Shown: piece by piece, positions 1-8,488 of the stretch | Layout of the letters: every line of letters begins with the position of its first letter | Numbering within the stretch: position 1 is the stretch's first letter | Translations under genes and position numbers: made by a program | Source: Caulobacteraceae bacterium | GTDB taxonomy: Bacteria > Pseudomonadota > Alphaproteobacteria > Caulobacterales > Caulobacteraceae | Direction: 5' to 3' | NCBI GenBank assembly: GCA_947501315.1 | Contig: CANMXH010000027.1 | Span: forward strand, 1-16,807 | DNA: 16,807 bases | Notes under the pieces: model-generated | Seen by the model: the letters and a program-made list of their open reading frames with translations, nothing else | Told to the model about the DNA's origin: nothing | Database searches by the model: none

Positions 1-15
1 GCCAGAAACAGAAAA

Positions 16-39
16 AGGCCAGCCTGGCGGCTGGCCTTT
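16..39. terminator. Bidirectional rho-independent terminator hairpin
   Basis: A perfect 9-bp stem (16–24 with 29–37) closes a 4-nt loop. It has an A-run on its left (12–16), which is a T-run on the minus strand, and TTTGCTTT on its right. The minus-strand side has the better U-tract, so it can end transcripts running leftward from pccA, about 270 bp away. It can also end a plus-strand gene that lies left of the window. A second, smaller GC hairpin (GCCCC/GGGGC) follows at about 46–59. Confidence 0.75.
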
Positions 40-306
40 GCTTTGGCCCCTTTCGGGGCGTGGACCTTGCGATCCGGCGGCCGAAGCCGTTGAAGAAAAA
101 TATCGGTTCGGGCTCCGAAATCAAGCGGGATCGGCGCGACAGCCGACACTGGGGGTGTCCTGTCCACCGCCCGCACCATCGCAGGCGTGGCCACCAGTTT
201 ACCGCGCTTCGGAGGATCGTTCATCCAAGAGTTGTGACTCCGGAAGCCTGGCTGTTCAAGGGGGCTACAGGGACTTCTGCGTCGGCGTCGGTCAGACCGG
301 CGCCGA
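40..306. other. Intergenic stretch downstream of pccA
   Basis: No convincing gene is seen here. Short open frames exist on the plus strand, but they have no plausible start signal and resemble no known family. No repeat or tRNA is present, and no second terminator with a U-tract lies directly after the pccA stop. Confidence 0.5.
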
Positions 307-2289
<1,983 letters not shown>

Positions 2290-2508
2290 GTGTCTTTGAA
2301 TCTGAAGCGAACGTGATCGCAGCATGGGATGAGCGCCCCGATTAGGCCGCGATCCCACGGGAGTAAACCGAGGGGGCGTTCACCTGAGCCGCGTATGGGC
2401 TTGGCAAGGGCGGTTCCGATGGGGTTTAACCCCTTCCAGTCCCGTTCATTCCTGTCCGCTCAACCCGATCCCGTCCCTGTCCCGCTTACTGGCCTGGAGC
2501 CTGACCTG

Positions 2509-3999
2509 ATGTCCCGTTTCCTCTCCGTTGTCGCCACTGCAGCCCTGGTCGTCGCCGTCAGCGCCGGCAGCGCCTTCGCCCAGGACTTCCGGGCCCTGGC
2601 ACGACAGGACCTGCAGCGCGCGCATGATGAACTGGCTGCCAACCATCCGGCCCCGGCGATCCCGGGCGCAGCCAGCCAGGGCTTCCGGGCCTGGCTCGAC
2701 ACCGGCCTGCAGGAATCGCTGGCCCTGGCGCCGCGCGCGAACAGCGGCGACAGCCACGCCTATCTGATGCGCTTCTTCGCCGGCGGCTTCCGCGACTCCA
2801 ATATCCAGGTCAGCCCGACGTTCGAGGGCGCGGGCCCCTATTTCGGCATCAGCTGGCCGGGTTTCACCACCGGCTGGCGCAACGGCCGCTATGTCGTGAC
2901 CTATGTGAAGCCGGGAACGCGCAATGCACCGCGGGTCGGCGACGTGGTCACCGACTGTAACCTCATCCCGATCGAGGAATTCGCCCGCGCCAAGCTGGAC
3001 CGCTGGGAAGGCAATCTCGAGACCGAGGCCGGTCGGGTGACTTCGGCCCCCTATCTGATGTGGAACCGGAACAATCCGTTCACAACCGGCGTGCCCTCGC
3101 AGTGCAGCTTCCAGTCAGGCCGCGGCCGTCCGCGCGATATCCAGATCCGTCCGCTCCCGATTGTCCCGGGTGACCTCGAGGCTGCCTATCGCGCCACGGT
3201 CTATATGCCGCCGGCGACGCCGCTGGCGGTTGAGACGGTCGACGGTCGCCCGTGGCTGCACGTTCATTCCTTCTCGGACAGCGCCGGCTGGCCGGCGTTC
3301 AACGCCGCCGTCGAGGCCCAGGCGGCCGCGCTGCGCGGCCCGCAGGGCTTCGTGCTGGACCTCCGTGCCGCCCGCGGCTCTGGCGAGAACTCCTCGACTG
3401 CACGCGGCTACGGCCTGGCCAACCGCATCTGGACGCCCGAGTTCACGGTCAGCCGCCAGCCCGCCGCGGGTGACATCACCTACCGCGCCACCCAGGGCAA
3501 CCGCGACTGGTACGCCGGTGCCCTCGGTCGCATGGAGGCCGATCCGTATTTCGTGCAGGAGTCCATGTTCGTGATCGAGCAGACGCGCGAGATCGTGGCT
3601 GCGTTTGACGCCGCCATCGCGGCCGGTCAGCCGACCTTTACACTCGCCGGACGTCCGGCGGTTTCGGACACAGGCGCAACCAACCCGGTGCAGGGGCCTG
3701 TGATCGTTCTGGTCGATGCCGGCTGCTCGGGCGGCTGCCTCGATACCCTGGACCTTCTGTCCCGGCTGCCGAACGTGCGTATCGCCGGCTCGACCACGGC
3801 CACCGACTCGATCTTCGTCGAGCCGACGGTCGAGCGTCTGCCGTCGAACTATTCGGACCTCAGCTACGGCCACAAGGCCTGGACCTCGCGTCCGCGCGCC
3901 AACAACCAGCCCTATGCGCCGGCCCAGGGCCTGATCTACGCCGGTGACCCGGTGGACGAGAACGCCGTGCGGGCCTGGGTCGGAACGCTGTTCCAGTAA
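2509..3999 (+). CDS. Exported S41-peptidase-like protein
   Basis: A 496-residue protein with a clear signal peptide (MSRF, then a hydrophobic core, then SAFA|QD; cleavage predicted after about residue 24), so it is periplasmic or outer. GGAG sits 9 nt before the ATG at 2509, and the signal peptide fixes this start even though the frame is open to 2329. The C-terminal third looks like the S41 (tail-specific protease) fold: a GFVLDLRAARGSG strand-turn, then VIVLVDAGCSGGCLD, where Ser407 sits where the nucleophile is expected, and then an IAGSTTATDS stretch. The lysine of classical Ctp proteases (G-K-G in that last stretch) is missing, so it is either a tricorn-like variant or inactive. No PDZ domain is obvious. 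The gene is divergent from pccA across 219 bp that holds an odd palindrome GGGGTTTAACCCC at 2421–2433. The substrate is unknown. Confidence 0.7.
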   Translation: MSRFLSVVATAALVVAVSAGSAFAQDFRALARQDLQRAHDELAANHPAPAIPGAASQGFRAWLDTGLQESLALAPRANSGDSHAYLMRFFAGGFRDSNIQVSPTFEGAGPYFGISWPGFTTGWRNGRYVVTYVKPGTRNAPRVGDVVTDCNLIPIEEFARAKLDRWEGNLETEAGRVTSAPYLMWNRNNPFTTGVPSQCSFQSGRGRPRDIQIRPLPIVPGDLEAAYRATVYMPPATPLAVETVDGRPWLHVHSFSDSAGWPAFNAAVEAQAAALRGPQGFVLDLRAARGSGENSSTARGYGLANRIWTPEFTVSRQPAAGDITYRATQGNRDWYAGALGRMEADPYFVQESMFVIEQTREIVAAFDAAIAAGQPTFTLAGRPAVSDTGATNPVQGPVIVLVDAGCSGGCLDTLDLLSRLPNVRIAGSTTATDSIFVEPTVERLPSNYSDLSYGHKAWTSRPRANNQPYAPAQGLIYAGDPVDENAVRAWVGTLFQ

Positions 4000-4040
4000 G
4001 GCACCCGACCCCGGCGTCTGACGGGGTTGATATCAGGACC

Positions 4041-4072
4041 GGGCCGGGCGGGGTGGAACCCTCGCCCGGCCC
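4041..4072 (+). terminator. GC-rich hairpin after the S41-like gene
   Basis: A 10-bp perfect GC stem (4041–4050 with 4063–4072) encloses a 12-nt loop that can extend the pairing with GGG/CCC. The tract that follows is only mildly T-rich (TTCCTATGTT). It lies 41 nt after the stop at 3999 and ends 16 nt before the msrB start. It could therefore terminate the upstream gene, attenuate msrB, or both. Confidence 0.45.
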
Positions 4073-4088
4073 TTCCTATGTTCGGGCC

Positions 4089-4580
4089 ATGACCGATCAG
4101 GACACCGCCATGACTCACCGTTCCGCGTCCGGCTATGACCTGACGCCCCCCAGCAACAGCCAGCGGGCGGCGCTGGAAGCGGACCTGTCCACCGAGGAGA
4201 AGCGTGTCCTGCTGGCGCATGGCACCGAGGCCCCGTTCTGCGGGACCCTGCTGGGCGAGAAGCGGGCCGGGGTCTTCTGCTGCCGGGAATGCGGCCTGCC
4301 GCTGTTCCGCACCGGGACCAAGTTCGAAAGCGGCACCGGCTGGCCCAGTTTCACCGCGCCGGTTGACCCTGCTCACGTCCTCGCCATCACCGACCGGTCC
4401 CACGGCATGACCCGCACCGAGACCCGGTGCGCCCGCTGCGACAGCCATCAGGGCCATGTGTTTCCGGACGGGCCCGGGCCGGGCGGCCTGCGCTACTGCA
4501 TCAACTCCGTGGCCCTGACCTTTGTGGCCGAGGGCGGACCTCTGCCCGACCCCTTGGGACGCGGCGACGGAATGGCCTGA
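4089..4580 (+). CDS. msrB: Peptide methionine (R)-S-oxide reductase MsrB
   Basis: MsrB reduces the R-diastereomer of methionine sulfoxide in oxidised proteins, using thioredoxin. The 163-residue protein keeps the whole family core: GTEAPF (about 45–50), zinc pair C65-x-x-C68, the TKFESGTGWPSF motif (about 78–89), zinc pair C114-x-x-C117, DSHQGHVFPDGP (118–129), and RYCINS with catalytic Cys137. Cys51 in APFCG sits where some MsrBs carry their resolving cysteine; this assignment is from memory of the family. No signal peptide is seen, so it is cytosolic, and no MsrA domain is fused. The start could be ATG 4089 or the in-frame ATG 4110. Neither has a strong ribosome site, and the family core begins later in either case. 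Confidence 0.93.
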   Translation: MTDQDTAMTHRSASGYDLTPPSNSQRAALEADLSTEEKRVLLAHGTEAPFCGTLLGEKRAGVFCCRECGLPLFRTGTKFESGTGWPSFTAPVDPAHVLAITDRSHGMTRTETRCARCDSHQGHVFPDGPGPGGLRYCINSVALTFVAEGGPLPDPLGRGDGMA

Positions 4581-4607
4581 AAGACCGGCCTGAAAGACCA
4601 GCCTGAC
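4575..4607. repeat. 13-bp tandem repeat over the msrB stop codon
   Basis: The unit GCCTGAAAGACCR occurs twice in full (4575–4587 and 4588–4600), followed by a 7-bp partial third copy (4601–4607). The msrB stop TGA (4578–4580) lies inside the first copy. It looks like a small slippage duplication in the 3' untranslated region. Confidence 0.7.
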
Positions 4608-4655
4608 CTTGGCCTCATTTGGGGTTAGGGTGCGGGCTCCGGTGGAGTTCGTAGC

Positions 4656-5210
4656 ATGGCCGTTTTCGCACTGATCCTGACGGCCGCGCTGCTGGCGTCC
4701 GATCCTGACGGCGTCGTCGTCACCGCTCCGGCCACGCCGGTCGATCTGGAAGCCACCGTCCAGCCAGTTGCCGCCTCGACCGAGGGGGCGACCCAGGACG
4801 CCGTGCCTCACGGCCTGACGACGGACCAGCAGATCGACCGCTGGATCGCCGGCCGCTCGACCGCCGACAAGCCCTGGGCCGAGCCCGCCCGTGAGGTCGC
4901 CGACGATCGCAAGCCGCACGGCGAGGTCAGTTTCGGCATCGGCACCGGCGGCTACCGCGACTATGGCGTGGCGGTGTCCCTGCCGGTCGGCGAGAACGGT
5001 CGGCTGGATCTCAGCTATCACCAGGTCGAGAACGGCTATCCCTACGGGGGGTATGGCGGCGGCTACGACAATCCTTATTTCGACGACAGCGGCTATGCCT
5101 TCCCCGGCTATCAGCCTGAGGGCGTGGCCGGGGCGTTCGAGGCGCGGGTCATGCGGCCGGGCGGCCCGCCGCGGCGCTATCCGCTGGTTCAGCCGAATCG
5201 GGCTGACTGA
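4656..5210 (+). CDS. Secreted Tyr/Gly-rich protein of unknown function
   Basis: A 184-residue protein not recognised as any named family. GGTGGAG lies 8 nt before the ATG at 4656. The first 15 or so residues (MAVFALILTAALLAS) are hydrophobic and look like a short signal peptide, though with no basic N-region. A charged middle part (about 50–90) includes DQQIDRWIAG. A region with alternating polar and hydrophobic residues follows, with two GYxDYGVAVSLP/RLDLSYHQ-like strands, then a run of about 25 residues rich in Gly, Tyr, Pro and Asp (YPYGGYGGGYDNPYF). The beta-strand look and aromatic content suggest an envelope or outer-membrane-associated role, but this is only inference. The gene is monocistronic, with the strong terminator 34 bp downstream. 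Confidence 0.6.
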   Translation: MAVFALILTAALLASDPDGVVVTAPATPVDLEATVQPVAASTEGATQDAVPHGLTTDQQIDRWIAGRSTADKPWAEPAREVADDRKPHGEVSFGIGTGGYRDYGVAVSLPVGENGRLDLSYHQVENGYPYGGYGGGYDNPYFDDSGYAFPGYQPEGVAGAFEARVMRPGGPPRRYPLVQPNRAD

Positions 5211-5243
5211 GACCCGGTACCCGCGAGGTCAGGCTCAAACGGA

Positions 5244-5275
5244 AAAGGACGGCGCTTCAGGAAGCGCCGTCCTTT
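5244..5275. terminator. Strong bidirectional terminator between convergent genes
   Basis: A perfect 15-bp inverted repeat (5244–5258 with 5261–5275) has only 2 nt between the arms, so the real loop is about 4–6 nt. The stem ends in AAA/TTT, giving a short U-tract on both strands. It sits 33 bp after the unknown secreted-protein gene and 12 bp beyond the 3' end of the minus-strand tRNA-Thr, and can serve both. Confidence 0.88.
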
Positions 5276-5287
5276 CTGTCTTCAGGG

Positions 5288-5362
<75 letters not shown>

Positions 5363-5382
5363 CTGATCTGAGGAAGCGGCCC

Positions 5383-5388
5383 TATAGC
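5383..5388 (-). promoter_or_regulatory. Possible −10 element of tRNA-Thr
   Basis: On the minus strand, GCTATAGG resembles the Caulobacter sigma-73 −10 consensus GCTANAWC. It begins 26 nt before the tRNA 5' end, the same distance as the GCTAGA element before tRNA-His in this window. No convincing −35 is seen. Confidence 0.4.
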
Positions 5389-5414
5389 CAACCGGGGACA
5401 AAGGGGGAAGCCCC

Positions 5415-5454
5415 CGAACCACTTTTGCTTCGATTGCGGGATAAAAGTGGTTCG
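5415..5454. repeat. 12-bp inverted repeat CGAACCACTTTT / AAAAGTGGTTCG
   Basis: The arms at 5415–5426 and 5443–5454 are exact reverse complements with a 16-nt spacer (starting GCTTCGATTGCGGG). No U-tract follows on either strand in the usual place, so it is not a typical terminator. It lies between the divergent tRNA-Thr and the 60-residue gene and resembles short dispersed palindromes of alphaproteobacterial genomes; that likeness is from memory and was not searched. Confidence 0.6.
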
Positions 5455-5513
5455 CGCGTCCCGGGAGGCGTGTCCGCTTGCGGAAAAGCCTGACACGGGG
5501 TCTGGTCAACCCC

Positions 5514-5696
5514 ATGGATGAGTCGAAGGCCACCTTGCCCCAACCCGATCTGCCGGTCAGCCTGCCGGATCCCCTGGCACCGGCGAAAACGCCCGCGACA
5601 GAAAGGGCCCAGCGCCTTGCCTCGGCCCTGCGGGACAACCTCCGGCGTCGCAAGGCGGCGGCCGGCCCGGGGAAGGCTGCAAAGCCGAGCAACTGA
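5514..5696 (+). CDS. Small basic protein upstream of murA
   Basis: A 60-residue protein from ATG 5514 (MDESKATLPQPDLP). The N-terminal half is Pro-rich and the C-terminal half is a basic amphipathic helix (TERAQRLASALRDNLRRRKAAA). Short proteins ending in a similar R-A-x-R-L-A-x-A-L-R-x-N-L-R-R-R-K stretch are commonly annotated beside murA in alphaproteobacteria, which supports it as a real gene. Its function is unknown. The frame is open to 5478, but those added residues are not family-like. The gap to murA is 98 bp. Confidence 0.65.
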   Translation: MDESKATLPQPDLPVSLPDPLAPAKTPATERAQRLASALRDNLRRRKAAAGPGKAAKPSN

Positions 5697-5794
5697 ATGT
5701 CATCGCCCGGACGGTTGTCGGCCTTTCGCAAGGGTGGCGGTCCGCGCTAGAGAACCCAACCCCTTGCGCCCTGCTCGGGGCCGCAAGAGACGAT

Positions 5795-7084
5795 ATGGAC
5801 AGCATCGCCATCACCGGCGGCGCCCGTCTGAACGGAAGCATTCCGATCAGCGGCGCCAAGAACTCCGCCCTCAAGCTGATGGCCGCATCGATCCTGACCG
5901 ATCAGCCACTGCTGCTGACCAATATGCCGCGCCTGGCGGATACCAAGTTTCTGGGACGTCTGTTGCGGGAGCTCGGGGTCCAGGTCACCGAGCGCGACGG
6001 CGCTGACGGACAGGAGACGCTGTTCCACGCCGCGGCCCTGACCTCGACCTTCGCGCCCTATGACCTGGTCCGGCAGATGCGGGCTTCGTTCAATGTGCTG
6101 GGGCCGCTGCTGGCGCGCACGGGGGAGGCCAAGGTTTCCCTGCCCGGCGGCTGCACCATTGGCGCGCGGCCGGTCGATCTGCACCTGCAGGCCCTGACGG
6201 CCATGGGCGCCGAGATCGAGCTGGAGGAGGGCTATGTCATCGCCCGCACGCCGAACGGGCTGAAGGGGGCGGAGATAGAATTCCCCTTCGTCTCGGTCGG
6301 GGCGACCGAGCACGCCCTGCTGGCGGCGGTGTTGGCCGATGGTGTGACCGTCCTTCGCAAGGCCGCGCGTGAGCCGGAGATCGGCGACCTCGCGCGCTGC
6401 CTGACCGCCATGGGGGCCAGGGTCGAGGGGATCGATACCGATGTCCTGACCATCACCGGGGTGTCCTCGCTGGGCGGCGCGACCTGGTCGGTGATTCCCG
6501 ACCGGATCGAGATGGGTTCCTATGCGGTGGCGGCGGCCATGACCGGTGGCCAGGTGCAGCTGACCCGGGCCCGGCCGGAGCTGATGGCAGCCCTGAGCGA
6601 CAAGATGATCGAGGCCGGGGTCGAGGTGACGCCGACATCAGATGGCGTGATCGTAAAGCGCGACCCGGCCTTGCGCCTGAAGGCGGTCAATGTGGCGACC
6701 GAGGTCTATCCGGGCTTCGCCACCGACCTGCAGGCCCAGTTCATGGCCCTGATGACCACAGCCGACGGCGACAGCGTCATCCATGAGAACATCTTCGAGA
6801 ACCGCTTCATGCATGCGCCGGAACTGGCGCGGCTGGGGGCGGACATCCATGTCCAGGCCGGGGAGGCGGTGGTGCATGGTGTCACCACCCTGCATGGTGC
6901 CCAGGTCATGGCCACGGATCTCCGGGCGTCGGTCAGCCTCGTGATCGCCGGCATGGCGGCCCAGGGCGAAACCACCGTCGGCCGCGTGTATCACCTCGAT
7001 CGCGGGTTTGAGCGACTGGAAGAAAAGCTCAGCGCCTGCGGGGCGGAGATTCGCCGTGTGCGGGACTCTGCCCATGAGCACTGA
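5795..7084 (+). CDS. murA: UDP-N-acetylglucosamine 1-carboxyvinyltransferase MurA
   Basis: MurA transfers enolpyruvate from PEP to UDP-GlcNAc, the first committed step of peptidoglycan synthesis, in the cytosol. The 429-residue length is normal. The GAKNSALK motif places Lys22 and Asn23 in the UDP-sugar site. FNVLGPLLARTG precedes the catalytic loop LPGGCTIGARPVDLH, with Cys120 as the fosfomycin-sensitive cysteine. The YPGFATDLQAQF motif (about residues 310–321) carries the conserved Asp. The second half repeats the EPSP-synthase-like fold. The start at 5795 follows a GCAAGAGA ribosome-site-like sequence. It overlaps the next gene by 11 bp, so translational coupling is likely. Confidence 0.97.
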   Translation: MDSIAITGGARLNGSIPISGAKNSALKLMAASILTDQPLLLTNMPRLADTKFLGRLLRELGVQVTERDGADGQETLFHAAALTSTFAPYDLVRQMRASFNVLGPLLARTGEAKVSLPGGCTIGARPVDLHLQALTAMGAEIELEEGYVIARTPNGLKGAEIEFPFVSVGATEHALLAAVLADGVTVLRKAAREPEIGDLARCLTAMGARVEGIDTDVLTITGVSSLGGATWSVIPDRIEMGSYAVAAAMTGGQVQLTRARPELMAALSDKMIEAGVEVTPTSDGVIVKRDPALRLKAVNVATEVYPGFATDLQAQFMALMTTADGDSVIHENIFENRFMHAPELARLGADIHVQAGEAVVHGVTTLHGAQVMATDLRASVSLVIAGMAAQGETTVGRVYHLDRGFERLEEKLSACGAEIRRVRDSAHEH

Positions 7085-7553
7085 GGCCGGCGAGGTCGGG
7101 GCGGACATGACGGCGGTCGCGCCGGCCGAGCCGCTGCGCCTGCTGGCCGGGGACGCCGAGGACCTGCACATCATCTCGGCGGCCCTTCAGGACGCCATTC
7201 TGCGCCCCGTTGATATCGTCTGGGAGCCCGGTTCGAGGCGGGTCACACTGAAGCTGAGCCGGTTCTGCTGGGAATGCGGCGGCACGCGCGTCATGGCGGC
7301 CATGCAGTTCGGCGATGTCATTGCGGTGAAGAGCCGCCGCCTGCCGCGCCTGCCCGAGAGCGCGCTGGAACTGCTCGCCATGGAGTTTGCGCCGGACGAG
7401 GCCCCGGGGGGGCGGGTGATTCTGATGTTCGCCGGCGGCGGCGATCTGCGCATCGACGTCGAATGCCTCGACGCCGTGCTGACCGATCTGTCGGAACGCT
7501 GGCCCGCCCGGTTGGCACCGAGCCATCTTTCAGAAGCGGGGGAACCCGGGTGA
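7074..7553 (+). CDS. DUF2948 family protein
   Basis: A 159-residue protein with the features of DUF2948: an early LRLLAGDAEDLHIISAALQDAILRP segment, SRRVTLKLSRFCWE, and a late GGDLRIDVECLDAVLTDLSERW. The biochemical role is unknown. The start chosen is ATG 7074, inside the end of murA, because the preceding in-frame ATG at 7008 would add residues encoded deep in murA. It overlaps UPF0262 by 4 bp (GTGA). The position between murA and UPF0262 is the usual alphaproteobacterial context and suggests co-expression with cell-wall and translation genes. Confidence 0.85.
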   Translation: MSTEAGEVGADMTAVAPAEPLRLLAGDAEDLHIISAALQDAILRPVDIVWEPGSRRVTLKLSRFCWECGGTRVMAAMQFGDVIAVKSRRLPRLPESALELLAMEFAPDEAPGGRVILMFAGGGDLRIDVECLDAVLTDLSERWPARLAPSHLSEAGEPG

Positions 7554-8014
7554 GCGAACACCGGCTGACCTCGATCGACCTGGACTCCGCGACGCTGCAG
7601 TCCGCGACCGCAGAGATCGAGCACGAGCGCCGTGTCGCCATCTTCGACCTGCTGGAGAAGAACAGCTTCGAGCCGACGGGCGCTGCGGGAGGCCCCTATG
7701 GGCTGAAGCTGGCGATGGTGGACGGACGGCTGGCCTTCGATATCACCGGGCCGGAGTTCCACCGCGTCCACGGCCTGTCGCTGACGCCGCTGAACAAGGT
7801 GGTGAAGGACTATATCGCCATCTGCGACAGCTATTACGAAGCGTTGCGGGGGACCTCTCCGGCGCAGATCGAGGCCGTCGACATGGGCCGGCGTGGCCTG
7901 CACAACGAGGGTGCCGAAATCCTGAAGACCCGTCTGGACGGCAAGATCGCCATCGATCACGAGACGGCGCGGCGGCTGTTCACCCTGGTGACGGCGCTTT
8001 ACCGGCGGGGGTGA
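7550..8014 (+). CDS. UPF0262 family protein
   Basis: A 154-residue protein starting at GTG 7550, whose TGA overlap with DUF2948 (7551–7553) indicates coupled translation. Recognisable family segments are an N-terminal LTSIDLDSATL, IEHERRVAIFDLLEKNSFEP, GPYGLKLAMVDGRLAFDI, FHRVHGLSLTPLNKVVKDY and DHETARRLFTLVTALYRR. No catalytic motif is known. In several relatives hisD lies just upstream and a low-molecular-weight phosphatase just downstream (from memory); neither is here. A heptamer-repeat element starts 5 bp after its stop. Confidence 0.88.
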   Translation: MSEHRLTSIDLDSATLQSATAEIEHERRVAIFDLLEKNSFEPTGAAGGPYGLKLAMVDGRLAFDITGPEFHRVHGLSLTPLNKVVKDYIAICDSYYEALRGTSPAQIEAVDMGRRGLHNEGAEILKTRLDGKIAIDHETARRLFTLVTALYRRG

Positions 8015-8019
8015 AGAGG

Positions 8020-8134
8020 GTGGTTGGTGATTGGTGATTGGTGATTGGTGGTTGGCTGATGCCGCTGCTGGTGTCTGCTGGCTCATCGCCTCTGCCTGAG
8101 GCCGACAACCACCAATCACCAATCACCAATCACC
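8020..8134. repeat. Facing heptamer arrays around a 51-nt spacer (element 1)
   Basis: The left array (8020–8054) is five head-to-tail heptamers: GTGGTTG, three GTGATTG, and GTGGTTG. The right array (8106–8133) is the reverse complement of four of these. The inverted match is exact over 29 bp (8026–8054 with 8106–8134), with a 51-nt spacer that itself contains CTGCTGG twice. It begins 5 bp after the UPF0262 stop and ends 120 bp before infA. A looser GTGATTTTGGTG follows at about 8164. It shares its heptamer rule, GTGRYTR, with element 2 at 14959–15091. Confidence 0.85.
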
Positions 8135-8196
8135 TGCCCGCTCGACCGCGCCTCGACTAACCGGTGATTTTGGTGCATTAGCGCGCCCTTCAAACG

Positions 8197-8221
8197 ACGC
8201 GCGCTTTCGCCCGGCGCGCGT
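8197..8221 (+). promoter_or_regulatory. GC hairpin in the infA leader
   Basis: A 7-bp stem of alternating C and G (ACGCGCG at 8197–8203 with CGCGCGT at 8215–8221) has an 11-nt loop and lies 33 nt before the infA start. It has no U-tract, so it is not a terminator. It could be a 5' leader structure, though GC-rich DNA makes such stems common by chance. No clear promoter was identified between the repeat element and infA. Confidence 0.3.
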
Positions 8222-8254
8222 TCTGATTCCGGATCACAGGGCGCGAGAGGCCGC

Positions 8255-8476
8255 ATGGCTAAGGAAGAACTGCTCGAGTTTCCCGGCGTCGTCAGCGAAC
8301 TGCTGCCGAATGCGACGTTCCGCGTGCTGCTCGAGGGCAACGACCACGAGATCATCGCCCACACCGCCGGCAAGATGCGCAAGAACCGCATCCGCGTGCT
8401 GGCCGGCGACAAGGTCCTGGTCGAGATGACGCCCTATGACCTGACCAAGGGCCGTATCACCTATCGCTTCAAGTAG
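8255..8476 (+). CDS. infA: Translation initiation factor IF-1
   Basis: IF-1 binds the 30S A site and helps IF-2 and IF-3 place the initiator tRNA. The 73-residue product is essentially one S1-type OB fold of normal length, with typical blocks MAKEELLEFPGVV, LLPNATFRVLLEGNDHEIIAHTAGKMRKNRIRVL, GDKVLVEMTPYDL and KGRITYRFK. GAGAGG lies a few nt before the ATG. maf follows after 12 bp, so the two are surely co-transcribed. Confidence 0.98.
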   Translation: MAKEELLEFPGVVSELLPNATFRVLLEGNDHEIIAHTAGKMRKNRIRVLAGDKVLVEMTPYDLTKGRITYRFK

Positions 8477-8488
8477 GGACGGGCTCGG

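Noticed and set aside
3936..5021. 361-codon minus-strand frame across msrB and the secreted-protein gene
   Set aside because: It spans two supported plus-strand genes and the gap between them and has no recognisable domain.
8020..8134. CRISPR array
   Set aside because: Units are 7 bp, directly abutting, with no unique spacers between repeats and no cas genes.
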